Source: Telmatactis stephensoni
Taxonomy: Eukaryota; Cnidaria; Anthozoa; Actiniaria; Isophelliidae
DNA length: 64,000 nt
NCBI GenBank assembly: GCA_029948255.1
Contig: JALIZF010001881.1
Coordinates: 868,001-932,000, forward strand
Direction of reading: 5' to 3'
Shown here: piece by piece, positions 33,320 through 44,830 of the stretch
Layout: every line of letters begins with the position of its first letter
Numbering within the stretch: position 1 is the stretch's first letter
Program-made: the position numbers and the translations under genes
Notes under the pieces: generated by a model
Databases searched by the model: none
Seen by the model: the letters and a program-made list of their open reading frames with translations, nothing else
Told to the model about the DNA's origin: nothing

Positions 33320-34390
33320 TCAATGAATTACTTTCCAGGCCTTCCTGTAGAACCTTCTCATAGTTTGCAAATTAATTCCCAGAAATGCGTCTAGGATTCC
33401 TATAGTAATGTTTTGTTCCAATGCCTCAGGAGTTTTGCGGCAAAGAGATTTTGCTAGCCCAAACGCCATTTCAATAGGATTTAAGTCGTAGCTGTAGGCC
33501 GGCAGTTTTACAAGAGTTATGTTCTTATTGGCAAGGATTCTAGCTAAATGAACGTCATTGTGTATACTGGCATTGTCACACACTAAGAACGAATTTCTTG
33601 GTACAAGAGGAAGGATTTGATTTTCGATGGCTTCATCTATTAATAGAGTGTTAAAGTTTCCTTCGATAGGAATGGCTTGAATGAAACCTTCGTTATATCC
33701 ACATAAACCAACCACTGAATATTTAGGCAAGGTCGGTGATTTGCTTCTGAATGAAGCCACTGGATATCCAGATTCTGCACGCCCATAGTCGCGTAGATCA
33801 GTCTCTGATGTGAAACATGTTTCATCAAAGAAATACATCCTAGCAGGATCAATTGTCAAACGCCAACGAATATAATCTCGGCGGCATTGTATAACATACG
33901 GTCTATATCGTTCTTTTGCAACATGAATGCATTTTTTTCTAGTTATTGTAAGCTTTCTTATAACACGCTGGACACTAGAACATGACGGTACTTGATTTGG
34001 AGGGAGGTTGAATTCGTTTGCGATCATTTCGACGCATTCACGTAGATACATTGTTGGATATATAATGATAAGGGCCTCGATATAAACTTCCATCCAAAGC
34101 GGGATAGCATGTGGCCTTCCCTTGTTGAGCGTACGAGGACCGTAGCGGGCATTCTGTTGGAACTGGGACACCAATTTTGCCACACAATTGTACGACACTT
34201 TTTCATTCCTTGCTGTTTGAGCGAGAGAACCAGTGTTAATGTAGGTCAAGATGATTTGCACTCTTTTTTGGAACGGATATGCAGCTCCATTTTCAAATGC
34301 GCCTCCTTTAGCATTAATTTGCCAAGACATTGAAATCAATGACAAATCTGAATGATCCCGTCCGCTCACTATTCTGTATTTTTTCATCAT
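33320..34390 (-). CDS. DD34E Tc1/mariner/IS630-type transposase, intact
   Basis: A 356-residue single exon starting ATGATG at 34390. Residues about 38-100 form a helix-turn-helix DNA-binding region (FQKRVQIILTY, SLAQTARNEKVS, then a GRP linker). The catalytic core shows D189 (YFFDE), D272 (LVCDN) and E307 (DLNPIE). There are 34 residues between the second Asp and the Glu, the DD34E signature of Tc1-like enzymes. The length is normal for the superfamily, with no stops or frameshifts. It would bind the flanking inverted repeats and cut and paste at TA. It is transcribed away from the DM-domain gene across a shared 290-base intergenic region. Confidence 0.93.
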   Translation of the reverse strand: MMKKYRIVSGRDHSDLSLISMSWQINAKGGAFENGAAYPFQKRVQIILTYINTGSLAQTARNEKVSYNCVAKLVSQFQQNARYGPRTLNKGRPHAIPLWMEVYIEALIIIYPTMYLRECVEMIANEFNLPPNQVPSCSSVQRVIRKLTITRKKCIHVAKERYRPYVIQCRRDYIRWRLTIDPARMYFFDETCFTSETDLRDYGRAESGYPVASFRSKSPTLPKYSVVGLCGYNEGFIQAIPIEGNFNTLLIDEAIENQILPLVPRNSFLVCDNASIHNDVHLARILANKNITLVKLPAYSYDLNPIEMAFGLAKSLCRKTPEALEQNITIGILDAFLGINLQTMRRFYRKAWKVIH

Positions 34391-34683
34391 TTTTGTATCG
34401 TTGCACTGTCCCTTGAGGACATAAAAAATACAAATAACGCTTCAGTGAGGACGGGGTTTCAGCTCATCAATATATAAATGACACGCCTCTTTCGTCCTAT
34501 TTTTATACTCAAAAGAAAGGTTTACTTTAATGAGAATAAAATTGTTCGCTGTGTGATGTAACCATCCCACTTCTACCGATTTTAGCATGTGTATGACAAT
34601 GCCCGCCGAAGACAAAGGCACGAAAACCATTTAAACCTGCCCCACATTGCAATAGTACGCTCTGGATTAAGGCTAGGAAGTTA
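34391..34683. promoter_or_regulatory. Shared divergent promoter region of transposase and DM gene
   Basis: 293 bases separate the two divergent ATGs, so both genes are presumably driven from here. TATATAAATG near 34469 on the plus strand is a possible TATA element. A CCAAT-type motif was not found. Confidence 0.35.
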
Positions 34684-35876
34684 ATGGCGTCACCGAGAAC
34701 CTGCATGAAGTGCAAACTTCATGGAAAGTACAGCATACTAAGGGGCCATAAGAGAAACTGTCCATACTTACATTGCTGCTGCAACTTATGTGCTTCGCAC
34801 GAGAAACGGAAAGACCTTAGTAATCCTTCGGCTGGAAATGTTGGAAAGACAAGCACTAATGTTTTACCCACGTGTTCTACATCATTGCCACCGTCAGAAA
34901 GCAGCGTGTGCCCTACTAGTACGCCAATACCTTTTCCGGAAATTTCTAGACATGACATTATAAAACTTGCAAATCTAGAGACCTCCAATAAGAATGCTCT
35001 AAAATGTCGCACAGCTGCTGAGAAACGACAAGGTATATATATTCACTGTTTAATATCATTAAGCGTCAACACTGAAAACTCACATACAAACAACATGTTT
35101 ATTTTTCAGAAGAAAGACAAAAACGACTGGAACAACACCGTGACTTCTACAACACAGTGAACAAATTCTCATCTGAAATCATTCATGCGGATCCAAACCT
35201 TTCTCCTTTACAAGTTTTAAAAACTTCAATCCAGCTTCATCAGCTAGGTGAGGGGAGAGAACAAGATCAAACCTCCAAGAAGGATCGTTTAATGCTGCCA
35301 AGCCTGCCTCATACACAAGACGTCACTGCGTCAAATCCTCAGAGCGCGGAGGCTTCGTTTTCTGATAATATAGTGAAAATCACCGAGGTATTTCCAGGTA
35401 TAAACGTTGGCGAGATTGCTAAAATGCTGAAAGAGGAGAACAATTGCCTTGAAAACGTCGTGGGTAGGATAGTAGCGATGGATACGCAAGAAGATCATGA
35501 GGCTGCGAAGGTGAATCCTCTTCAAAAGGTTTCCGAGGAGAAGGAAGAAGAATCAAAAGAAAGGGTGAAGGAATTGAGCTCTCTGCCCGTGGATTGCAGC
35601 ACCCTGAAAAGCATTCTGGCAAATGTGGCAGCTGCCGATAACAACACGTCTTCTGCCGGGGAACCCAACGTTTTGTCCTTTAACAAGCAAAACACTTCAC
35701 TTCAAAGATTTAGCAACGTGGTCGACCCCAACGCATTTGCATTGTGCAACGAATTCCCCAGGCATAACACAAAAGATCAGCAAAGATGTCATTCCTGTTT
35801 TAATGTCATTTTAAATGCATGTAATTTTTGCCCATTCTGTGGAAATATTTTGCGTCCAAATTACCGCCGCTTGTGA
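34684..35876 (+). CDS. DM-domain (Doublesex/Mab-3) protein with CUE/DMA-like domain, inside a transposon
   Basis: Two exons, 34684-35032 and 35110-35876, joined by a GT-AG intron in frame, give 371 residues. Residues 5-45 form a DM domain with the full ligand set C7, C10, H13, H22, C26, C31, C33, C36. The spacing (C-x2-C-x2-H-x8-H-x3-C-x4-C-x-C-x2-C) is that of canonical DM domains, including HG after the second Cys and a GHKRxC block. Residues about 202-241 (KITEVFPGINVGEIAKMLKE...) look like a CUE or DMA fold (FP signature, helical), the second domain of DMRTA-type proteins. Residues about 339-360 hold two C-x2-C pairs, a zinc-ribbon-like end. DM proteins bind DNA and control sexual development. 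Here the gene lies wholly between the transposon's inverted repeats. Confidence 0.88.
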
Positions 35877-35906
35877 AGGCAAATAGAATATTTATTAGCT
35901 ATACTT

Positions 35907-36101
35907 CATCAATTTAATAAAATGCACTTTCACGCTGTCTAAATAAAGTTTATCTTTCTATTTTCTTGAGTATTTGATTTCCCTGGTGTATTGTTATTAA
36001 GACTGTTCCAGTTGAGTGATATTGACTAATAGTAACTAAATAATAACTATTAGGTAATAACTAATTAGATTTTATTTCACGGACATATTGTAAGCACTCT
36101 A
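35907..36101. repeat. Right terminal inverted repeat of the DM-carrying transposon
   Basis: Partner of 33043-33237. AATAAA at 35916-35921, at its inner edge, serves the DM-gene mRNA. Confidence 0.88.
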
Positions 36102-36103
36102 TA

Positions 36104-38038
36104 CTGATTGGTGGAAAACTCTTCAAATAAAGTTTCCAGTTCTAAGTTTAAACAACGTACTTCTAGGACACCAAGATAAATTCATTTTAAAAGTAATTGA
36201 TTTTCAAAGTAACCCTGTTTAATGCACAGAAAATACCATCTTTGATAGAATTCCAATCAAAGATCAGGCAACACAATAGAATTGAATATAGAATAGCAGA
36301 AAAGAAATATTTGTTGACTGCACATTTGATCAGACACGGACAAATCAGATTTGTTTTCTAAACATGGATATATAAGCCAAAAAATAATATTCCAAAAATC
36401 AGTTGGTCTAGTACTGCACAGACAGAACTTGATTTAACAGTATGAAATAAATATGTCAGCACATCCTTCATGTAACCCTTAAAATAACACCTTACAGTTC
36501 TTCTAATTAAGAAAAGCCAAGACTCCACCATGTGTTATAATTTCACAGTTCTGTAAAAAAAAGAAAAAGAAAAGGAATCAGAATGACATCAGGGTCTGGC
36601 ATAAGCAGCCTTTCATTTTCTTTCTTTTTCTTCCACTTACATTTATTATCATCATACGACATTTACATTTACATTCTGAAAGAACAAAGAGCAGTGAAAC
36701 ATTAGCAGTGAAACTGTTGATTAATGAACAGAATGACATATTACAGTCTGGCATAAGCTGCCTTTCATTTTCTTTCATTTTCTTCCACTTACTTTTCTTA
36801 CATGATAGTGACATTTTTCAAGTTTTACATTCTGAAAGAACAAAGAGCAGTGAAACAGCAGCTGTGGCAAAAGTGTTGTTTAATGAACCTTACCTAATGG
36901 TACGCATGTGTTGGCAATAATTCATATTAGCTAGATTGAACTTCCCTTTCCTGTTAAATATGTGATATGCAATATGTGCACATATATATATGTATAGCCA
37001 TGCATCCCATATCAATTTCTAATCCTGCAATATTTCAACTCAATAATTATACAAATGGAAACCATGCTTAAACTATGGTTACTTTTACTTCTGTACTTAC
37101 ATTTCTACTATCACAATCTCTTCCGTGCAGCTCCAGCACTTAAGAACAATATTTTTATTTTTATTTTTATTCTAATTTTACGGGAATTTAAAGTTGGTGT
37201 ACCTACCTGCAAATTTCCATTGTCTGTTAACCATTGCTGTAATTAAAAGAAAGATGATTTTTATTGCAGTTGTTGATGATAATAATTGCTAGACAAACAT
37301 AGTTGTTGAAAGATTGACAATAACTGAAAGAAAAAGAAACAATATACAGTATATCCACTTACAACTATGGTAAAGTTGGACCCTATGTCAACTCTCTGTT
37401 GGAGAAAAAAAGAAAATAATCTTTATACATATGTCTACAGTAAAAGAAGAAACTGTTGCTGCTAACTGATTTCCTGTTCTACCTATTAGCCTAGGTCTAC
37501 TGTGGTCTAAGGTCCTAGGTCTAAGCAACAGATTTCAATGACATATACAAGTTTGTACATTTTCTAAAACGGGTGACTACAAAACCTTGGCCCGAGTCCA
37601 TCGCGTAGTTCATGGCCTACAGTAGGGCCTACCTATGGCCTGAGAAAGCATGTTTTATGAGTCAAATGAGTCATGAGTTAATGACACAGTGAGTCAAATA
37701 TGACAATTTGTTCATATCTGAAAAATTGTCAATACCACCCTATGGCCTACCTTTTTTCACACTTTTCATATTTTCCATAATAAAAATCACCATTGGACAG
37801 CTCCTTTTATCATAACTTATATTGGATCAACAGTTCGTTCCTTGCGGCCATATATTTGTTAATACAAAGAAACATATAGTTGAACTTTCTTTACCTCGAC
37901 TGACCTTAATGTTACTCTCCCATTTCTAATTTTACTTGTGCATTGGCTTTCTACTCCAATCTCTTTTGTTTGTTTTGCTTTTTGCTTTTGTTTCTTTCTA
38001 TCCAATTTCTATCACTCTGGTTAATTTAAATGTTATAT
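36104..38038. other. Non-coding stretch
   Basis: No supported gene. It contains a 150-bp tandem duplication (listed separately) and AT-rich sequence. Confidence 0.5.
36581..36885. repeat. Tandem duplication, 150-bp unit, two copies
   Basis: Copies 36581-36730 and 36731-36885 share GAATGACAT, GTCTGGCATAAGC, GCCTTTCATTTTCTTTC and ACATTCTGAAAGAACAAAGA in order, with scattered differences. Confidence 0.8.
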
Positions 38039-38223
38039 GATAATTTTTAAACATAAAACAACTCTTTTAATTTGGTACATGTTTCGATGTTACTAACATC
38101 ATCTTCAGCCATATGAGATAATATTACAATGCGCGTAATATTATCTCATATGGCTGAAGATGATGTTAGTAACATCAAAACATGTACCAAATTAAAAGAG
38201 TTGTTTTATGTTTAAAAATTATC
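38039..38223. repeat. Near-perfect 185-bp palindrome resembling paired PLE termini
   Basis: The arms GATAATTTTTAAACATAAAA... and ...TTTTATGTTTAAAAATTATC pair almost completely around AATGCGC. Each arm contains CTGAAGA-T-GATGTT-AGT-AACATC followed by GAAAC (left arm) or AAAAC (right arm), the same layout as the tips of PLE-4 and PLE-5. No coding body is present. Confidence 0.75.
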
Positions 38224-41065
38224 ACATCCTTTGTGTTTCTGAGACCTTTTAGAAATGTTACAACATTTGAACTTACCAACACGTATCTGCTGGTAACTGA
38301 GTAAAGTTGTAATTTCATTTCGTCTGTCAATAAAAAAATAGATAAATAAATGTAAATATAATATAAAATAAAATACATATAGTTTTTGAGTTCTGGAAGC
38401 ATAACAAAAGTATTTCAGTAATAGAATGTCAACTTAAATCAGAAAATAAATAGAATGAGATTATAAAAAGAAAAAAACGGAAAAAAAGTGGCTGGTGTGA
38501 ACACTTCATTGGGTTTCACAAGTGAGAACAAGTGATATGAAGCCTTGAAGGTGTCTGTGTAATGTTGACACAACAAACTATTGTGATAACTTCCTCTTCA
38601 TTGAAGACCATACGAAAAGTGATGGGAGCCGAAGGGAACAACTTTTAGCTTGCACAATTTTTTAGCCCATTGCCCATTCAAAATTTTTTGATGAAAAACA
38701 GTTATTTCCAGCACTTTCTAAGTGCTATTTGTGATTTACATTTATGGAGAACCACTCCATACACTTTCTAAGCTAACCAATGAAGAATGATTGCCATATT
38801 GTTATTGTTTCAAACCTCTAGGAGGTTAAATTCTATTTTAAACCTGTTTGTTTTTACTTTTTGAAGAAGAAGAAGAAGAAAAAACTCAACATCTTAGGAG
38901 TATGCACTGCTGTACTATAGAATGCACTGTCTCAAAGATATTTTAGCTCAGGTAAAAAACGAAGACCCTGAAAATGGTTTTGAATGTTCAACACACATGC
39001 TGAGCCGAGTGTTCTTCTTGTTCATTTCTGATGACCTTAGTTGTGACAAGTTGCTTGCATGACATATGCTAAACACAAAACTCGAACTCAAAAAAAAAAG
39101 TAGTTTTTTTATTCCTGTTTTGATTTGTTTTGCGTGTGTGCGTGTGCGCTTTAATTTTGAAAAAAAAGAAGGGTTTTGTTAGTATTTCACAGTCCACTTT
39201 TAAGGGTGTACTGACATATAAAAATGGCCAGTTGCTAGGGAAATTCAAAAATTATTAAGAATGCCACCAAATTGTCATATTGCTTTTATATTTCGTACTT
39301 TGTCTTCCCTGTGGGAAATTTCGCATTTTATGACGCCATTGCATGACGTGATCATGTGATGTCATATACACAGACAAAAGCTATAATGTTTTTTTTCGCA
39401 CTGTATATTTGAGAATTTAAAATGCATTATTTTAATCTTGAGACCAAGGTGCATAGAATCGAGCATGGGTTTTTAAGAATGCCTTCCAAATAAACATTTT
39501 TGGATTTTTTGAATGTCAAACATGAGCGACTTATGCCAATAACTTTTGTATTTCTTAATTTTTCACAAATCCCATGCTCGGCTTTTGATGAAACTTCCCA
39601 AAGATTATAGCTTTTTAAAGAAACTGGAAGTGAAGTGTCCCTCGCATGTGCAATAAGAACGAAACCACAAAAATGGAATATACCTAAATGTCCAGTATTG
39701 AATAAACCTTTCCATTCTAAGGACATTCTAATTGTGAAAGGAAGTTTTGAAGAAAAAACTTTTGGACTTCTATATGTTTGGCATTGTCCCTGCAACACTC
39801 ACAGCACATGTCAAGAGGGAAATTCCTTTCTATCCCGAAAAAAACAAAAAAGTGAAATAAATTTTATTAGAATAATACTTATTCTATGTAAACCTTAATT
39901 CATGGGGATAGATAAATAAAATGATAGATAATAGACCAGTTCATTTATATTTTGCTCAATGCCAACCTAGATTGGGCAGAGTACATTCTTGTAGTTTTGG
40001 TATCACTGTATTAGTTTGTGCAATGGGGGAGGGCGTTGAAGGAACAAAGCCAATACTCTAAAATTCTGCTCTTTTTTTTTTGCTGAAATTGATGAACCTA
40101 TATGACCATCAACTGGTCTATTTGATCTCTCCTCCCCTCAGACAAATAATTACTGACAGTATTGAAAAAAACAAAGGAAATTGTCAATAATATAATATTT
40201 ATTAAATCTTGAGTTTTATAAATTCTATTTTTATAAAAAAAGAAAGAAACAAAAGAAAATTGTAAAATATATATTTATTAAATCTTGGATTTTTGAACTC
40301 GAATGTTCATCTGAACTTGTTTCCAAACCACATTGAGATAAAATCCCAAGTTTTTCTTGAGGCGAAACAAGAGAAGAAGAATGACGAATAAAGAGGCCTT
40401 CTCGGTGTAGTTGCGTTAGTTCGGTGTGACTCTTCAAAGGGAAATTTGGTAGGTTTGTTATTGAGGGAATGTAAGTTTATTTTTGCCATCTTTAAAAAAA
40501 ACCCTTTGTTGGTCGAAAGTTTTTCCAAGACATTTGTCGAAGCCACTCCTTCTTTAAAGAAACTTATTAGCTGGAAAAACATAAAACGGGATGCCTTTAT
40601 CGCGCTTCCTTTCCCTTCGGACTCCATTTTGTTTCCCGGCATGCATTCCCTGCTAGCAGAGTCTCTCGCGACGGTCCTGTATCTAAGCCGTTTTCTTTGT
40701 TGAGCATGCGCTACAGTAATTTAGCAACGCACGTGAATATTTAGACTTTTGCATCAATCATCACATTTCTTTTCCGCATATATTCAATAAATCTAGGGGA
40801 CAAAAAACTATAAAAAAAACTATAAAGGAATGTCAAATGGCTGGCAATTTTTATGAAAATAAGAAAGAAACATTACATATTTCAGGCAAAAAACGTTCCC
40901 TGAATGCGTGAATAAACAACAGCTAATTGACCTAAGGTCATGATAATTTATTTGGTGTCTTTGGTTTTCTCTAGCTTCGTTTTTTTGATGAAAAGTTTTA
41001 CGAACTCTGAACATAAACTAACAAAGAAATTAATGAGCCTTAACATTGACCTCGTACAAGAGACC
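38224..41065. other. Non-coding or unassignable stretch
   Basis: Open frames at 39635-39898 (plus) and 40307-40642 (minus) have reasonable amino-acid composition but no recognisable domain, clear start or splice support, so they are not called. The rest is AT-rich. Confidence 0.4.
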
Positions 41066-42072
41066 ATAATACTAAGAGAGCGAAACTCAGTATGGATGTC
41101 TGTGCGATGTTCCTGGCGCCTAAGGCTATTTTTAACTCGTGGATTGCAAATCCATGAGTTATAGTGAGGGGTCAAAATATGCAAATGAGTCAGCTTACTA
41201 CTTCGTGTATGACAACATGAAATAGCACTATTCAATCTATCTACTGTCTGACTAGAATGGAGCCATACATAAAGTACTAACCTATGTCACTCACTCGCAA
41301 ATGTGTTAACACTATGACACTGCGCATGTTCGATGCAATTGACCGCAGGCCGAAAGTAATGTGGGCTCTGGGTACGAGATTAAAGGAAATATGTTTTTTA
41401 TTCCTGGACTCCCGAAGGACTCCCGAACTATTCACAGATCAACGATATTTGCTTTTCACGATTTATATAGAAATCAGACTATAGACAAAATTTATATTTA
41501 GTTAAGAACAGCATTGACTAGAAACTCCCAGCAGACATGTTCAGTACACACGAAAAATATATACAGATGTTGTTTAAAGAAGAAGCTTTTTAGATCATTA
41601 AATTCCTTAGTATTAGTACAAGCTATTTCAGGAGTAAAACCATCGAAGTACCGAAGCAAGTTTAGACATGACTAATTACGCAATAGAATATCGCACTGCA
41701 GTCGATAGCCAGACTTTGTACATCGCTATCAAGCGACAAAAATCTCTTCAAGTGCAACATCAAAGTAATCCAAGCTTTTAGTGTTCCTACTCTATTATCA
41801 CAAGAGTCAAAGTAGATAAGTTAAATAAACGAAAACATTTTGAAAGCCGCCGTCGGTCCGGCCGCCGGCCATGAAGGCCTCGAGTCCGCTAGCCGAAAAC
41901 AGCAACAAAAAGGCGTATTGAGTTAGTTTACTGGCTTAGTGTTTTGTAAAGTAATTTCTTTTATCTTTATAGCGACATTTTGCTACAGAGCACAGAGAGA
42001 AGAATTTTTGCATTTGTTTTATAACCACACTCTGACAATAAATATACAAAATTCACCAGACAAAATCATACA

Positions 42073-42148
42073 ACTTCTGGATGGTCCAGTGGATATGACC
42101 TTGGCTTTACAAGCGTAAAGTCCGGGTTCAAATCCCGGCACGGCGGGG
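42073..42148 (+). other. tRNA-derived sequence (Val-like), probably a pseudogene or SINE head
   Basis: There is a box A-like TGGTCCAGTGG (42082-42092) and a good box B GGTTCAAATCC (42125-42135). The anticodon loop TTTACAA would give TAC (Val). The acceptor arms do not pair and the anticodon stem has mismatches, so this is not a functional tRNA. A T-run follows at 42152. Confidence 0.5.
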
Positions 42149-42351
42149 AATGTTTTTTTCACTTTTTTTTTGACAGATTTGTTTTTCTTTTATAGCTAAT
42201 GACTCTTTCTTCGCTAAAGAAATTATCGATTTATTGATTTGGATTTTTGTCTTCAAATGAAAACTCATTATTTTACTAAAAAAAATTGTTTGGGCTTCCT
42301 GTGGTCATTTCAGTCAATCCACGAGTTACTTCGCCATTGGCGGTTTGATTA

Positions 42352-42448
42352 GTAATTTCGCCATCGAATAGAATTCAAACGGTCCCGTCCGCGCGCACGT
42401 CAAAAATCAAATTCTATTGATTGAGGGCGCGCGATGGCGAAGTTACTA
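42352..42448. repeat. Short fold-back element inside the right inverted arm
   Basis: TTAGTAATTTCGCCATCG...AATAGAATT pairs with AAATTCTATT...CGATGGCGAAGTTACTAA. The GC-rich centre is GTCCGCGCGCACG. Confidence 0.65.
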
Positions 42449-42523
42449 AAAATAGCCTTAGTCGCCACAAACATCGCACAGACATCAATACTGAGTTTCG
42501 CTCTCTTAGTATTAAACTTCTTG

Positions 42524-44830
42524 TAGAATATATTATCCACAATCACTGATCGGTACTCCCCTATATTCGCTATACGGGAACGTGCTGTCAAACAGGGTAG
42601 GGTTTTCAGTGATTTTACTCTGGAACAGGGTATATAAAATCGTAATGACTATCTGGAACAGAGTATCTATTTAACAAAGTTTGTCTACAAAGCGGGGCTG
42701 AAAGGGGTTAACGAAAGGGGTTAGCGACACGTCAACTTCGCCGGAAGAAATGAAATTAGTTGGTTGTTTCTGTCTTATTTGTAAATTTGACAAAATGGTG
42801 TCAAATTGCAAGTCTTTGAAACACTGGAACTGTCATGTTTCCCACAATGAAACGAGTGGAATAAAACGAGAGTCATTAAATATATTTTATCGATCTACAC
42901 CCGGAAGGACGAGCTAGTGTATGTCTTAGTTGCTTTTGTTGCATCTTTAAGATGAATTTAGCAAGCATTCACAAGACAAAATTTTCCAGCAATTTTCTCT
43001 TTAATGTTTCATGGTTGACAACAAACCAGCATGAGAATTTCCTGGCCAATCTTTTTTTGTTTTACTTTACCTATCCAAATATTCAGATCTTCTCTGTTTT
43101 TGTTGAAAATGAAAATGAAAGCAAGTCAAAATGCATTTTGAACCTGACTAAAAGTGGAATTCCATGACAGTTCCTTAAAAGAAATATTCCTCTAGCCTGG
43201 GAACCTTGTTACATGTCATTTCGCAAGGCCTGTCATTCTATTCCAACATTCCAACGCGCTAGGTTTTTATTAGCAGTCACGCACAGAAAACCCTGAATAT
43301 TCTCTTCTAAACCTTTACTAATACCATATTATTGGACTTGGTCATCTGCATTAAATAATAATATTAAACAAAAAATAATAATAATGCGGCATAATTTGCT
43401 CGGAAATCTGTAGACATGTGTTATTTATTTACGACATTTTAGCCGAGACCAGTCTCACAAATCAGTGTTCGAACATGGCAGATATTAGTCAAAAGCCAGT
43501 ACGATTTCAATATTAATGTTAGCGTCCCACCATAGTTATAAAAGTAGAGTAAATTAAAGTCCAAGGGATGATCATTTACGTCGATAACTTGACAGATAGT
43601 TTATGTAACTTTGATCGCCGGTACTGGCTCAAGATTTAGATCTTTTTTCTAACCAATGATCCGTTTCACAAGCAGCTACACAGAAAGTCGAAGTAGGTAA
43701 AAGCCATAGCCGTGTGATATAAAGTTATAAAGAGTGATGCCTTTATTTAGTCCAGCTGCCGGCCTTAATTGTATGAACTTGGAGAGAAAGGATTCTAATT
43801 TTGCGAATCTAGTTACTTTTTATCAGTATAAACTGACACTTTTTGGTCTTTAAGTAGTTTGCAATACTATGTTTCATTTTAAAAGTCCGAGTTTGAAGTA
43901 AGCTAAACTACTCGGTCGATAAACCAAATGTCGCATTTGACCAGGATCTACCAGGAATTCAAATCACTATGTCAGTTTTATCTTATCTCTAGCCAGTTCT
44001 GCTAGCCTCCCACAGCACAAGGTATTTTCTTTCGATATAGATTCGCGATATCAAATTGTTTACTTTCAAATCTTCTCTTAATTGCTGGATGATTTGAAAG
44101 TATTATGTATTTTACCTTAATGCTTCAGATCTGATGGGCTCTCGATGCGAATCCGGGCTCTCGATGCGAACTGTCAGAGTGTAGTTTGTGCTTGCGGTTG
44201 GCTGTGTTGTCAGGTGCAAATGTCATAATTGTAATTGACACCGCCATACTTTTCATCCTCTAGTTATTATAACAGATATATGGAATCATCATGTGGTCTG
44301 TAAATGGAATTCAATCTCTCTTTCTCTGAGATACATAATTATACTGCATGGAACATGGTTTGTCGTTAAGTTGAATTCAAAAATATTACAATATTTTCTT
44401 TTATGGGTTAAATTGATAGATAGACAGCATGTATCGACTCTGTCTGTGGCTCGACTCTGTCTGTGGCGAATGTGTACCATTCAATTTTAACCATACACCC
44501 CCACCCCCCACCACCCCATCTGCAACACCTCGGGGAAGGGTGTGGATAAAGGGTGAGGGCATGGACTTTCATTTTTTTTTTTAACTTAATTGATCGTGTT
44601 GTGAAATGCAAGTCCAATCACAGTGAATATATCTTGTTCACCTGTTTAGTCAATTGAAAAGCCTGCATCGCTAGTACTACAGTGTGTTCCAAAACAATCA
44701 GACAGTTCCGATCAGTTCTTTTTTGAGTGATCTCCTATAAACTGTTTACTATAAGCTGATTCTTTGCTGTTATGCAGTTATTCTTGCCGATTTACAAACG
44801 TTGCAAAATGTCGGGTAGGAACGTAATAAC
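42524..44830. other. Non-coding stretch
   Basis: No gene or RNA is supported. The ORFs here are short and without domains. Confidence 0.5.

Larger units (their letters stand above)
33043..36101. mobile_element. Tc1/mariner-type (DD34E) transposon carrying a DM-domain gene
   Basis: The terminal inverted repeats are about 195 bases (33043-33237 and 35907-36101) and nearly identical, starting GAGTGCTTACAATATGTCCG. A TA lies directly outside each (33041-33042, 36102-36103), as expected for a TA target duplication. Between them are a minus-strand transposase gene and a divergent plus-strand gene for a DM-domain protein. Both genes are intact. Each repeat also contains an AATAAA in the direction needed by the gene ending there. 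The long, nearly identical repeats suggest recent activity. Confidence 0.88.
41066..42523. repeat. Pair of inverted arms spaced 1.3 kb apart
   Basis: 41066-41165 and 42310-42523 share, in inverted order, TACTAAGAGAGCGAAACTCAGTAT, GATGTCTGTGCGATGTT, AAGGCTATTTTTA and AACTCGTGGATTG. The right arm is interrupted by the fold-back element at 42352-42448. This may be a decayed non-autonomous transposon. No transposase is seen between the arms. Confidence 0.55.

Noticed and set aside
39427..39898. Overlapping open frames on both strands
   Set aside because: Either could be an exon (the plus one has a Cys-rich end), but there is no start, splice pair or recognisable domain to choose one.
40307..40642. 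111-codon minus-strand open frame beginning near a GC-rich region
   Set aside because: Could be a first exon, but no domain and no convincing donor. Left uncalled.
42073..42148. Functional tRNA-Val gene
   Set aside because: Box A and box B are present, but the acceptor stem does not pair and the anticodon stem is mismatched.
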